A stretch of 62,000 nt of DNA from Cryptomeria japonica (Eukaryota; Streptophyta; Pinopsida; Cupressales; Cupressaceae): assembly GCF_030272615.1 (NCBI RefSeq), contig NC_081414.1, forward strand, positions 236,038,233 to 236,100,232, read 5' to 3'. The notes under the pieces are model-generated. The model had not been told where the DNA came from. It made no database searches and saw only the letters and a list, made by a program, of their open reading frames with translations. Made by a program: the position numbers and the translations under genes. Of the stretch, positions 20,740-33,800 are shown piece by piece. The stretch's first letter is position 1. The number at the start of each line of letters is the position of its first letter.

Positions 20740-21603
20740 CAAATTTCAAAATTTGGCTCGGGAATGCTTTGGTATTTGTCTTGGAAGTGACAAGCCTGGA
20801 AAGTCAACTGAAAAAACGTGTTTTTCAGTATTCCTTGATTTTCCAGACTTTACACTGGTGGCTGACGAATTTTTTTGTAGCCAAAATTAATAAAATGAAA
20901 AAGGTTTTTTAAGGACATTCTCAACTTTCCAACAATATAAGGCTTGTCTTATTTTGACTTTAATAAATAATTATTATTTATTTTCTAATTGAATTCTGAC
21001 AATGGTCCTGATTGATATACTGATTGAAAAACACTCATAACTTTCAAATGGTATAACATTTTTTGAATCCGAAACATGCGTCACATCCTATGCTTCATCT
21101 ACTATATGGAAAAATTTAAAAAAATTAAATTTCATAAGGTTTTGACCAAGTTAAGGTGGTCAGACGTAGGAGTTTCTGAATTTCTGAAAAGCTGTAGTAA
21201 AAAATTCATAAATAATTATTTAATTTATAAAAAATTAAAAAAAAATATGTCACATCCGGACATGAGTCTAATACTTATATTATAAATATTGTAAAAAAAT
21301 ATTATGATTTGATTGTGATTAGGGTGGTCATACATACGTCTACTTCTCTTTTTTTTTCCTAAAATTTTAGTACCAATGCATTGAAACTTGAAATTTTCAT
21401 CAAGTAGGATTTTTTTTTTCCAAAAAACAACTAGTAGCTTAGAAACTAAATTCAATTTTCTATATATTCTCTTCTTACATATTTTAAAAATAATGTTCAC
21501 AACTTATTCAAATTTTCATGTCAAGTTGCATAACTCCGATTTTCTGAAATTTCATTGCCACTTAAGGGCCTGTTTTGGCACACCATGATCCTGCACATAC
21601 CCT
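20740..21603. repeat. Right subterminal region and right TIR
   Basis: An approximately 860-bp non-coding region runs from TTTGGCTCGGGAATGCTTTG to the terminal CCATGATCCTGCAC at 21,584-21,597. A second copy at 43,270-44,117 is highly similar through the tip and ATACCCT. The left arm has a much shortened counterpart (7,611-7,745), so the arms are unequal in length. Confidence 0.8.
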
Positions 21604-21626
21604 CATAAGGGGTCATATGTTGTCCT
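21603..21626. repeat. Dyad satellite, left stub
   Basis: CATAAGGGGTCATATGTTGT is satellite sequence between the transposon tip and a solo LTR. It continues at 22,429 after that insertion. Confidence 0.8.
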
Positions 21627-22428
21627 TGTTAGATTAAATGACAGTCCCAAAGACACTGAGAGGGGGGGGTGAATCAGTGTCTAACCGATCAGCAGAATAT
21701 TTAAACTTATTTATAACTTTGCAACCCAAAACAGTGTACCGATAAATAAGAATTATTGCAGTAAATAGAAATAGTAGAGACAACATAGAAACACACCATA
21801 ACACAAGATATTTAATGAGGAAACCTGATGTGGGAAAAACTTTGGTGGGATTTGTGACCCACAATATTTACTCACTAGCCAATGGATAAATACTACTTAC
21901 AATGAGGGGCATGCACATGCAAGGAGGCCAACAGCCTAGAGCTCATTGCTCAATAAAGAGTCACACTAACTACAAAAGTGGATTATCAAATCCAATATAA
22001 TGTACTGCTCAAAACAACATCTCTAATGCCAAGTTCAGTATCGGTTTAAGCTCAGTCAATAACCAAAACCTTCACTGTCAACTATATCACCTTATACAAT
22101 AAAATGTCTCCTCTCACACACAAAAATGACTTATAAGATCTCATACATATATGAGTCTTTTACAATATACCATGTTGGCTTACAAAAGATAATTACATTT
22201 ACAAAACAATTCATATAAACAAAACTTTATTCCATGTCGGCTGAAGTGCCGATATGCATTGTTGTCGATGCAATCTGAGTGCCAGTGTAAGTGCCTGCCG
22301 GTGCCGGTGTTTGCCAATGTATGAAGTTTGTGATGTCGGGCATGTAGAAACCTATTGTCGGTGAGTTGCCAGTTGGTTGTCATCAATGACAACATCAACT
22401 ATTCTCATAAGAGTGTAGAATGCCAACA
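21627..22428 (-). mobile_element. Solo copia-type LTR with 5-bp target duplication
   Basis: The 802-bp block begins TGTTAGATT and ends TGCCAACA. GTCCT directly flanks it on both sides (21622-21626 and 22429-22433). Removing one copy rebuilds the satellite phrase GTTGTCCTTAGGGGTC seen elsewhere. The family's sense strand is - (TGTTGGCATT... start), judged from the copia element at 44,444-49,041. No internal coding region is left, so it is a solo LTR from recombination between two LTRs. Confidence 0.9.
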
Positions 22429-22753
22429 GTCCTTAGGGGTCATATGGTGTCCCATGACCCCTTAGGACACCATATGACCCCTAACAATACCATATGGTGT
22501 CATAAGGGGTCATATGACCCATAAAGACACCGTATAGAGTCATAAAGGGTCATATTGTGTCCTAAGGGGTCATGTAGTGCCTTAAAGGGGTCATATGACA
22601 CAATATGACCCCTTAGGACATAATATGACCCATAACGACACAATTTGGTGTCTTAAGGGGTTATATGGTGTCCTAAGGGGTTGTAGGACACAATATGACC
22701 CCTTAGGACATTATAGGACCCATAACGACCCAATAAGGTGTCATAAGGGGTCA
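22429..22753. repeat. Dyad satellite block 2
   Basis: GGTCATATGGTGTCCCATGACC-type units in both orientations continue the array after the solo LTR. Confidence 0.9.
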
Positions 22754-24214
22754 TGTTATTGGCATTTGCATGAAGATTGCATTAATGATATGTTATGTTA
22801 TCATTGATGTCAATTGAACCAGTAATGGTATTTATGATATTGGTGATATTGTTGTTATTATTGATATTATCTTGTAACCGATAGGAAGAGCTTTGAGGAA
22901 GATGTTGTAAACTGATATGAAAGTTTGTGAGTTGAACCGGTAACCGGTGTATAAGGTTAAACCCTTTCTATGTTATGGAACCGGTAAACCCTACCAGTTA
23001 TTTTTGTTAAACCCTAAACGATTAAGTTTGTTGAAATGGTTATGTTGGTTTATTATTTGTTGAGTGGTAATGATGGAGACACGTGTGATCATTGTAAGAA
23101 GATAAGTTCAGATTGTTTTGGCACGTTTGTTTGATTGTCTAGGGAATGAGAAAAGTGGATTGCATCTAATGCAAAGCGTGTGATGAGTTACAAGTCTGAT
23201 GAAGCGGTGATCATGGAGCGGTTGGAATTTTCTTGAAGAATGTGTATAGATTGCTATGTAAATCCAACGGTCACACTTGAATCTATTTATTTGTAATATC
23301 TATGAGAGAATTAGGTTTTTGTTGTGTTACCAACCTAATTGAGTTGTATTTAAGGTCAATGAATTTGTTTTGTTAAGTGTTGGCAAAGTGTTGGCAAAAA
23401 TCAGTTGAGTGTGTGGCTACCTAACCGAAGAATGGATTTGCAGTTTGAGTAAAGGCAAATTGAAGCTTAAAAGGATCTGATCAAGCAAATGTAGTGCTAT
23501 TCAAACATATCAAGAAAAACCTGTTGTCTTCTAAAAATTATAGCAAAATTGAAATCCCCTAACCGGGTAATCTCTAACAAGCTTGGTTACTTCTTAAATC
23601 CTCTAACAAGGTGGTCCATTATCTTGGATTCTCAAATCCTCTACCGATGTTACTCCTAACAGGGTATTTGCTTTTTATCGAGACATTTTGTAAATCCCTT
23701 AACCGGGTGATTCCTAACAGGATCAGTTCTTAACATGACTTATTGTAAAAGCTTTAACAAGCTTAGCTCCTAACAGGGCGAACTTCAGAAGAGTTCAGAT
23801 AGCTATCTTGTGAATCTCATCTCACCATGGTTTTTACCTATTTGGGTTTTCCACGTATAAAAATTTGTGTCATGTGGTGAATGTTTTTGTGGTTATGATC
23901 TTATTTGTTGATTTGATTAACTTCTGACAAGGCATGATAACTGGAAGCATTGAGAGATGAAGTGTGTTGATATATGATTAAGCATTTGGATGTTTACAAG
24001 ATTGAAGTTATTTACTGCTAAGTTGCTTTAACAGTTAACCGGTTGATGTTGAGTATTCTTATGAGTATTCATCATGACAGTAATATTCTCTTGATAAGTT
24101 TACTTTGTGAGTTTGAGTTTGAGATTGGGAAGTTTATATCAGTTTTTTAGTTTACTGATTCACCCCCCCCTCTCAGTAATCTACCAGATACTTATTCTTT
24201 CATCATACCATCAC
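22754..24214 (+). mobile_element. Copia-type LTR inserted in the satellite
   Basis: It starts TGTTATTGGCATTTGC and ends after CTGATTCACCCCCCCCTCTCAGTAATC...ACCATCACA, the opposite orientation to the LTR at 21,627. It contains the shared block (GGGTTTTCCACGTATA, about 23,846) and many CCGGTAA/TAACCGG words. At about 1.46 kb it is much longer than the 802-bp LTR, and no coding motif is seen inside. The satellite phrase is cut cleanly at both sides, but I could not define a target duplication, so the right edge is approximate. Confidence 0.65.
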
Positions 24215-26655
24215 ATATGTTCTCCTTAGGGGTCATATGGTATCCCATGACCACGTAGGACACCATATGACCCCTAATAGCACCATATAGTGTCATAATG
24301 GGTCATATGACCCATAATGACTCCATATAGAGTCGTAAACGGTCATATGGTGTGTTAAAGTGGTCATATAAAAATATATGGCCCCTTAAGAAATAATATG
24401 ACCCATAACGACACAATTTTGTGTCTTAAGGGGTTATATGGTGTCCTAAGGGGTCATAGGACACAATATGACCCCTTAGGACACCATAGGACACATAACG
24501 ACCCAATATGGTGTCATAAGGTGTCATATGGTGTCACATGACCCCTTAGGACACCATATTACCCCTAACAACACCATATGGTGTCATAAGGGGTCATATG
24601 ACCCATAACGACATCATATAGAGTTGTAAAGAGTCATATTGTGTCCTAAGGGGTCGTATGGTATCTTAAAGGGGTCATATGACACAATATGACCCCTTAG
24701 GACACAATTTGGTGTCTTAAGGGGTTATATGGTGTCCTAAGGGGTCGTAGGACACAATATGACCCCTTAGGACACCATAGGATCCATAACGACACCATAT
24801 GGTGTAATAAGGGGTCATATGACCCATAACGACACCATATGGTGTAATAAGGGGTCATATGACCCATAACGGCACCATATAAAGTTGTAAAGGGTCATAT
24901 TGTGTCCTAAGGGGTCATATGGTGTCTTAAAGGGCTCATACGACACAATATGACCCATTAGGACACAATATGACCCATAATGACACAATTTGGTGTCTTA
25001 AGGGGTTATATGGTGTCCCAAGGGGTTGTAGGATACAATATGACCCCTTAGGACACCATAGAACCCATAACGACGTAATATGTTGTCATGAGGGGTCATA
25101 TGACCTATAACAACACCGTATAGAGTCGTAAAGGGTCATATTATGCCCTAAGGGGTCATATGGTGTCTTAAAGGGGTCATATGACATAATATGACCCCTT
25201 AGGACACAATATGACCCATAACTATACAATTTGGTGCCTTAAGGGGTTATATGGTGTCCTAAGGGGTTGTAGGACACAATATGACCCCTTAGGACACCAT
25301 AGGACCCATAACGATACAATATAGTGTCATAAGGGGTCATATGTTGTCCTTAGGGGTCATATGGTGTCCCATGACCCCTTAAAACATTGTATGACCCCTA
25401 ATGACACCATATGGTGTCATAAGGGGTCATATGTCCCATAACGACAATGTATAGAGTCGTAAAGGGTCATATTGTGTCCTAAGGGGTCATATGGTGTCTT
25501 AAAGGGGTCATATGATACAATATGGCCCCTTAGGACACAATATGACCCATAAAGACACAATTTGGTCTCTTAATGGGTTATATGGTGTCCTAAGGGGTCG
25601 TAGGACACAATATGACCCCTTACGATACCATAGGACCCATAACAAATCAATATGGTGTCATAAGGGGTCATATGTTGTCCTTAGGGGTTGTATGGTGTCC
25701 CATGACCCCTTAGGACACCATATGACCCCTAACGACACCATATAGAGTCGTAAAGGGTCATATTGTGTTTTAAGGGGTCATATGGCATCTTAAAGGGGTC
25801 ATATGACACAATATGGTTCCTTAGGAAACAATATGACCCATAAGAAAATAATTTGGTGTCTGAAGGGGTTATATGGTGTCCTAAGGGGTTGTAGGACACA
25901 ATATGACCCCTTAGGACACCATAGGACCCATAACGATACAATATGTTGTCATAAGGGGTCATATGTTGTCCTTAGGGGTCATATGGTGTCTCATGACCCC
26001 TTAGGACACCATATGACCCCTAACAACACCATATTGTGTCATAAGCGGTCACATGACCTATAACGACACCGTATAGAGTTATAAAGGGTCATATTGTGTC
26101 TTAAGACATCATATGGTGTCTTAAAGGGGTCATATGACACAATATGACCTCTTAGGATACAATATGACCCATAACGATATAATTTGGTGTCTTAAGGGGT
26201 TATATGGTGTCCTAAGGGGTCATAAAACACAATCTAAGCCCTTAGGACACTGTAGGACCCATAACGACACCATATGGTGTCATAAGGGGTCATATGACCC
26301 ATAACAACACCATATAGGGAAAAGGTCATATTCTGTCCTAAGGGGTCACATGGTGTCTTAAAGAGGTCATATGACATAATATGACCTCTAAGGACACAAT
26401 ATGACCCATAATGACACAATTTGGTGTCGTAAAGGGTCATATGGTGTCCTAAGGGGTCGTAGGACACAATATGACCCCTTAGGACACCATAGGACTCATA
26501 ATAACCCAATATGGTGTTATAAGGGGTCATATGTTGTCCTTAGGGGTCATATGGTATCCCATGACCCCTTAGAAAACCATAGGACCTCTAACGACACCAT
26601 ATGGTATCATAATGGGTCATAGTGTGTCATAAGGTGGCAAGATGAACCATTATTA
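24215..26655. repeat. Dyad satellite block 3 (main array)
   Basis: About 2.4 kb of GGTCATATGGTGTC and reverse-complement units. A longer phrase (TTAGGGGTCATATGGTGTCC then CATGACCCCTTAGGACACC) recurs with steps near 290-330 bp (for example about 25,350, 25,684 and 25,973, then 26,537 as two steps), suggesting a higher-order repeat. The array is interrupted at 26,661 by an LTR retrotransposon and resumes at about 42,765. Confidence 0.9.
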
Positions 26656-26660
26656 CAATA

Positions 26661-28467
26661 TGATGTCATGGAAATGGGGACAAGGCAAAAACAAAGTTCA
26701 ATGTTAATAAGTTAGTTTCAACCATAAAAACAAAACAAAGAACTAAAAACCATTCCAAACATATCAAGAGAGATTTCAAAAAGCATGAAAGAAGTTTAAC
26801 AAAATAAAAGAAAGGAGAAGAGCCTCCCTAAGATGCTTCCATGATGCCTTTTGATGCTTCTCCCTTGTTTCTCTCCTCTCCAAGTCCCAAATGAGTGTAG
26901 CTCTCAGCTTTTAGCACTAGCCATGGATGCCATATGGAGATTCAAGATGGTTGAATATGATAAGCAAATACTATGCAAGAGTAGATAGTGATGCTATGAA
27001 AAAGCTCTATGCTAATGCCAGTATAACAACAATACTCTAAAAATGCTTCCTTTTGCTTGAGGAGAAGGGTTCTATTTATAGAAGAAATGGGGAAATGAAG
27101 GGTTAAGATTGAATGGTTTAATCAAGGGCCAAGTTTGAAAGTTGGGGATCCATGTGCACAATTGGCACCAATAAAATGGTGACAAGTGTCAACATAGGAT
27201 TGGGTTGAGAGAGGAGGTTGGAGGCATTAAAGGCCTGAGAAGACTTCATGGTTATCTAGAAGGTAAGGGTCAAGTCTAAATTAAGATTACCCATTGGATT
27301 AAGAGTTAATCCAAGGATAAACCTTTGTGCAAATGATTAAGAGATAATCATGGTCAAAGCATTAAAGGCTTGATGAGACCTTTGGGTTGGGTAGAGGTTG
27401 AGTCAAAACAAATGTTTTAACCATGTGGGAGGGTTGAATTAACCATTAATGGTCATTGGAGACTTTTGGGGATTAAGTGGTTGAAGGTTGAAAGCTTTCA
27501 AAGGTTATCCAAGACTTTGAGGGTTAATTTGTTGAACACACAAAGCATTAATTGCTTTTCAAAGACTTTGGAGTCTTTGAGAAGTGACTCCAATTTGCTT
27601 AGGAATGTGACAATATTTAGGGGATGGATTAAGTTAATTAGGAAGGGGTTAGAAGAATCTAGAAGGGGATTAGATTTTGCAAGTGGATTTGGTGGGTGAG
27701 GGAAAATAGGATTTTATTAAAATAAAAATTCATTTATTTCAATAAATGTGTGCAAGTTGTATTTGGATAAATATTCAAATAAATATTAATTTATTTAAAT
27801 GAGAAAAATGAAGATAAAGCATTAAAATGCTTGAAGACTTTGAGGGGAACCATTAAAGGCTTGAAGACTTTAAGGAAAACCATTAAAGTCTTAAGAAGAC
27901 TATAGAAGGAAGCCATCAAGTTTAAAGACTTTAAAGCCATCAAGTTTGAATACTTTAAGGGAAACCATTAAAGGTTTCAAGTGGGTGAGGATAAATAGGA
28001 TTTTAAATAAATAATTTATTTAAAATAGTTGTGCAACTTGCTTTTGTAGGAAATTACAAGTGGGTGGAGGATAAAGGTGATTTAAATAAATTATTTATTT
28101 AAAATAATTGTGCAACTTGCTTTTGTAGGAAAATACAAGTGGGTGGAGGATAAAGGTGATTTAAATAAATGATTTATTTATTTAAATGTGAGAGGTGGGA
28201 TTTTGGGGGATTTAAATAAATATTAATTTATTTAAATGTGAGAGAAGATTTAATTAAACAAATATGATTTATTTATTTAATTAATGGTATGAATTTGGTT
28301 AAGTGAATTAAATCAAATAAATTGAATAATTTATTTAATTAATAGGAGAAGAGGGTTAAGATGAATTAATTAAATATATTAATTTAATTAATTATTAATT
28401 GATGGTTAAATAATCAAATAAATATTAAATATTCATTTAATTAAGTGGACAGATTTATGTGACTACA
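26661..28467 (-). repeat. 3' LTR of the minus-strand Tat element
   Basis: 1,807 bp, starting TGATGTCATGG and ending GACTACA on the + strand (TGTAGTC... on the sense strand). It contains at least six AAATAAAT...ATTTATTT hairpins between 27,710 and 28,440. A TATA-like CTATAAATAG lies on - at 27072-27081. The 77-codon frame at 27,466 occurs identically in the other LTR and has no coding motif. Confidence 0.95.
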
Positions 28468-28482
28468 TTTGCCCCTCTTTGA
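28468..28482 (-). other. Polypurine tract of the minus-strand Tat element
   Basis: On the sense strand, CAAAGAGGGGCAAA directly precedes the 3' LTR start TGTAGTC. This is the plus-strand priming site expected for an LTR retrotransposon. Confidence 0.8.
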
Positions 28483-30882
28483 GACGGTGCAGTTTATCGC
28501 GTCGTTTCAAAGAAAGAAAAATAGGTGTGAAGAAATGCCCCATAAAATGTAAATTTAATGGGTGGTATGCCCCCTCGAGAGATGGGCCAAATTTTGTTTT
28601 GAAAAATCGGACGATCTCTCGAAAAAGAATGCAAAGTGGAGGGGAGGTAGAATAGAAGAAATTAGAACTAATGATGAAAGAATGGGAGAAAATGGAGTGA
28701 ATATGAAGAAACAACAAGCCAGCGAGTACCCTGAGGTCATGCAAGAGATACATAGCAGATGTAATGTGGGGTTTTGATTGATGCTATACAATTGATCAAA
28801 ATTGGTTGGACAATCTGGTGCAATCGGTTGAATTGCCCCGGTCAAGTCAAAGCGTGACAGTTGATGTCAGTTGGTCGCTTGGACATGATAAAGTCTAAGT
28901 AAGTGAATCAAAGTGACCTGATGGTGACTTAGACAATTGATGTAATTGCCCGATGAAGTCAAGGTATATGAAGCAAAATACTCGTTGAGACGTAGACAAT
29001 TGATGTAATTGTCCGTTGGATTGTGTTTGATTGGTTGATCAATTGATAGTGTGTGCATGTGATGGATGGTTGTGGGGAATCATGGCAACCCCGTTGAGAC
29101 TAGGTCATTGTGATAAATGCCTGATGTAGTCTAGGATTACCATAATCGATTACCTGTTGAGACCCGAAGATACTTGATCAGAGTATCTGTTGATAGTCTA
29201 GGTGTGTGGGAGTCGATGTATCTGTGTAGACAGAGTAACTGGCTTAATTTTGTGGATGAGTGAGGATGGGAAGCGATGAAGGGATTAGAATGATGTTGAT
29301 GATCAAGATAGGGAGGGTTGGGGGGGTTCGATGTTAGAAGAAATGGAGGACCTATGACTCATTCCTATGGAAGAAGAGGAAAATAGAGTATGCATTATTA
29401 TGACTATGTATGCATGATATGCAGCTATTATGAATGTATGGATGGTTGGAATGCAACGAAATACAATATATACAAATGAGATGGAATGACGATCCATGGT
29501 GCTTTATTTTTCATCATTGAGCTTTAAAATGTTGTAAGAAAATACAAGCAACTTGACATAAAGATTCAAGATGACTAGAGTATTTCTTACATGGATTTTG
29601 ATATAGCAAGTTAATACAAGCAACTTGATATAATGGATCAAGTTGACCTGAGTATTGCTTGCGGAACAGACAAGGATTATCTCTATTCATGCATGACTTG
29701 GATCGTCCTCCTTGATCTTAGGCTGATCATATCCTGAGACAAGTTCATACCATACTAAGAGATAAAAAACCTTTATCCAGTTTGGATGAGGTAGGAGGAA
29801 CCAAAGGAAGAGCATTGCACCTGCAAACAAACAATATATACATAAAGAATAAAGAATATGGATCCTTGGTAATGGTTCATGCTCATATGGTCGAGGTATA
29901 CGCTGTAGTCAGCAAGCCATAATGATCTATGACTGTATTTGGCATAAGATTACGTAGCTTAGTGAACTTCCCACGTAGACCCCATTAGTACATGCCCCAG
30001 AACTTCATCGGAAATAATGCGCAAATGATACAAAACAATGCTGAAAGATCCCGATACAGATAAACAAATGAATTACTCACGAATCAACCAAGCATTTGAT
30101 AGCTTAACATAATTTTCTTGTCAAAGAAAACGTCACTTTTGTCTTTGTTTTGGTAAGGAAGGATGCATCCTTGTTTTTAAAGACAGTTTTTAATTGTTGA
30201 TGTTGATTGTGTTGGTCGAGTGATAAGTGGTCATTTGTGTGAGTATTTTGTATCTGATCGAATGAATATGTACAAGGTGTTGTCATGTTTTTTGGGTGAT
30301 TTTCGATGGTTTTTCGATGTTTTTGGATTTTGTGTAATAATTTTTGAATGTTTGTGGATTTTGTGAGTCATTTTTGAATGTTTTTGATATTTTGCGAGAC
30401 ATTTTTGAATGTTTTTGTATTTTGCGAGACATTTTTGAATTTTTTGTATTTTGCGAGACATTTTTGAATGCTTTTGCCAATGAATCACCAGTAATGTAGA
30501 ATCCACTTCCATCATCTAGATTGTAAGGGCATTGCCCCCAAGTTGGACATGATTTATGAAAAAGCAGGATGCTAGACGCATGAAGTACTTTCTTGGATGA
30601 CAGATCAAATAACAAGCCATGGTTAGATGGATGGATGTGTGTATGTATGAATGTGATCGCAATGAGCCTGAAAGATACTGGAGCCATTGCCTTTACGAGT
30701 GGCGCCTGTTTGCCAGGTTTTCGCCATCGTACTTACCCAAGGTGCCATTGGAGTGGTTGTTCACCGTTTGGATGCATGATTTTTCTTTACTTTTTTGAAT
30801 GTTTTTGTATTTTCTTTAGGACATTTTTCTGAATGTTTTTGGTATTTTCTGATATGTAGGGGAGCCTGATGCTCTGTATACC
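28483..30882 (-). other. Long 3' untranslated region of the Tat element
   Basis: About 2.4 kb between the polyprotein stop (30,883) and the purine tract, with no convincing gene. It holds five ~30-bp tandem units starting TTTTTGAATG (30341, 30371, 30402, 30432, 30461 on +) and a related pair at 30,790-30,850. It also has two diverged copies of AGACAATTGATGTAATTG (about 28,932 and 28,995). The long spacer between pol and 3' LTR is usual for Tat-lineage elements. Confidence 0.7.
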
Positions 30883-33800
30883 TTAGGTATAAAACCGTTT
30901 GAGGTGCATGCTATTGATTGGATCTGCGAGCAGTTCTCCGTCTGATGTAGCCAACTGATATGCCCCGGACCCGAATACAGCAGTGACAACATATGGGCCC
31001 AACCAGTTTGATTCAAACTTGCCTTGATGTTCTCTGTTTGGTTGGTTGTGAGGATTTTCTCGAAGAACAAGATCACCTACCTCAAATGTACGAGATCTAA
31101 CTCAGTGATTGTAGCTTCTACTCATGCGCTGCTGATAGGCTTTGAGGTGATTATATGCAGCTTGTCGCTTCTCATCCAGTAACTCTAAGTCTTGAAGATG
31201 GGATACTCTGTATGCTTCATCATCGATGAGATTGTGCAATGAAACTCGTAAGGATGGTATCTCGACCTCAATAGGTAAGATAGCTTCAGCACCATAGACC
31301 AATGAATAAGGAGTTGCACCTGTAGGGGTCCGAATGCTAGTTCGATATGCCCATAGCGCTGGATTCAATTGAACATGCCAATCATGACCGGCATCATTGA
31401 CTGTCTTCTTTAGGATCCTCAATATGTTTTTATTGGATGCTTCGGCCTGACCATTGCCTTGTGGGTAATAGGGAGTGGAAAAGCGGTGTTGGATATGAAA
31501 TTTCTCACAAAGCTCACGGACATCCTGATTTTTGAAAGGAAGACCATTATCTGTGACAATGGACATGGGCACACCATACCGGCAGATGATGTAATTGAGG
31601 ATGAATGAGGCGATCTGCTTGCTGGTGACTTGGGTAAGTGGAACAGCTTCGATCCACTTGGTGAAATATTCGGTGGCGGTAATAATGAATTTATGGCCAT
31701 TGGATGAAGATGGATGGATTTTACCCACAAGGTCAAGGCCCCATTGACAAAAAGGCCATGGTGTTGTGATTGGTTGCAGTTCTTGTGCTGGTGCATGTAT
31801 CAGGTCGCCATGAACTTGACATTTCTTGCACTTCCTGACAAAGTAGTAGGAATCCTTTTCCATAGATGGCCAATAGTATCCAGCTCGCATGATCTTCTTA
31901 GCTAGTGATGGACCACTTGAGTGAGTCCCGCAAATTCCTTCATGTACCTCTTCCAAAGCCTTTGTTATCTCACCTTGTTCTAGACATCGAAGGAGAGTAC
32001 CATCAAGACCGCGTCGGTATAGGGTTTCGGCAATAATGGTATATCGAGTAGTTTGGCGAATGAAGGTTTTACGTTGGTTATTTGATTGGTTGGGAGGAAG
32101 GGTGTGATCGCGGAGATAGGTGTAGAACTCACCGTACCATGGGGATTCAGAACCGACAAGGTGACATATCATTTCAGATTCGGGGATATCATAAGCGGGG
32201 ATCCAAAGTTGTTCTACCAAGAACTCGTAGCATGTTGAATTCTGTGGAAGATCTAGTAGAGATGCGATGGTAGCCATGGCATCAGCAGCTCGATTCTGAT
32301 CTCTTGGTATCTGCTCAAAAGTGATAGTAGTAAATGATGTCTTTAGATTGTCCACCATTTGCTTGTATGGCATGAGTTTATCATCTTTGGTCTGATACTC
32401 ATCTGTTGCTTGTCGAATGACTAGTTGGGAATCGCCATATACTTGTAGTTCTTGTAATTTCCATTGTACGGCTAACCTGAGTCCTATGATCAAGGCCTCA
32501 TACTCTGCTATGTTGTTTGTGCATGGAAATGTGAGCCTGTAAGACTTCGGGATGCTGTCACCTTGAGGTGTGATAAACAAAATGCCTGCCCCTGAGCCGT
32601 GCCTAGTGTATGAACCATCAAAGTATAATTTCCATGACTGTGCTTCTATGATCATGAATATCTCTTCATCTGGAAAATTGGAAATGAGAGGATGATCACC
32701 TATGAGTGGTGCATCGGCCAACTGATCTGCAATAACTTGACCTTTGATAGCTTTACGGTCCACATACTCAATATCAAATTCACTTAGAATCATCACCCAT
32801 TTGGCTAAGCGACCTGTCAATGCTGCTTTGCTAAGTAAATACTTGAGTGGATCAATCTTTGCAATGAGTTGCACCTTGTGTGTTAACAGATAGTGCCTCA
32901 GTTTAGTGGCTGCCAAGATTACTGCTAGGCAAGCTCACTCAATAGGTGTGTAATTGAGTTCATAGCCCACCAGTGTGCAAGAGATGTAGTAAATAGCACA
33001 CTCTTTTCCTTCTGCATTATGTTGTGCCAGTAGTACACCCAATGTTGTACTTGTTGCTGAGATATAGAGCAATAATGGTCTACTTGGATCTGGTGGCATC
33101 AGCAATGGTGGATTCATGAGATAGTCTTTAAGCGCCTGAAATGCTTGCTGGCATCTGTCATCCCACTGAAAGTGGATGTTCTTGTGTAGCAAGTGTGTGA
33201 ATGGGTGACACTTATCAGCCAATTGTGCAATGAATCTTCGGATGGATTGAAGCCATCCTTGTAGTGTCCTTAGCTGACTGATATTCCTTGGAGGTGGCAT
33301 GTCCATGATTGCCTTAACCTTTGCTGGATCGACCTCAATACCTTTGCTTGAGACAATGTATCCTAGAAGCTTCCCGGAGGTCACTCCGAAGACACATTTC
33401 TTTGGGTTGAGTCGAACATGGTATTGTTCCAGTCTATCAAAGATTTTATCTAAGATGTGAAGATGTCCTTCTCTAGTAAGTGATTTTGCTAGTAAATCAT
33501 CCACATAATCTTCCATTATAGTATGCATCATGTCATGGAAGATGGTGGTCATTGCTCTTTGATAGGTCGCTCCTGCATTCTTTAGACCAAAAGGCATTAC
33601 ATTCCAGCAGTATGTGCCCCATGGACATGTGAAAGCTGTCTTATGTTGGTCCTCTGGTGCGATCTTTATTTGATTGTATCCTGAAAAGCCATCCATGAGT
33701 GAAAGCATGGCATGTCCTGCTGTCAAATCTACTATGATGTCGATATTTGGTAGAGGGAAGTCATCCTTAGGACATGCCTTATTCAGATCTCTGAAGTCTA

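Larger units (their letters stand above)
7611..21597. mobile_element. Candidate 14-kb DNA transposon with mirror-symmetric arms
   Basis: The left end starts GTGCAGGATCATGG followed by GGCCAAAA. The right end, read on the - strand from 21,597, is GTGCAGGATCATGG followed by TGTGCCAAAA. Further in, both arms have a GTTGACTTT...GGCTTG stretch and then GATATC palindrome blocks. From each end inward the order is TIR, palindrome block, simple repeat or satellite, second palindrome block, gene. Inside are a two-gene payload (9894-11832 on +, DDE-like transposase 15604-18502 on -) and a minisatellite between them. The tips may extend a few bases (GGGTNN) outward. No target duplication was found: left flank is LTR-like and right flank is satellite, so one side has probably been rearranged. 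The superfamily is not assigned. Confidence 0.6.

Noticed and set aside
21603-26655. Centromeric satellite
   Set aside because: There is no evidence of a nucleosome-length unit or chromosomal position. Linkage to transposon arms is the only context visible.
27466-27699. 77-codon ORF duplicated at 41718-41951
   Set aside because: The duplication is only because both copies lie in the two identical LTRs; no coding motif.
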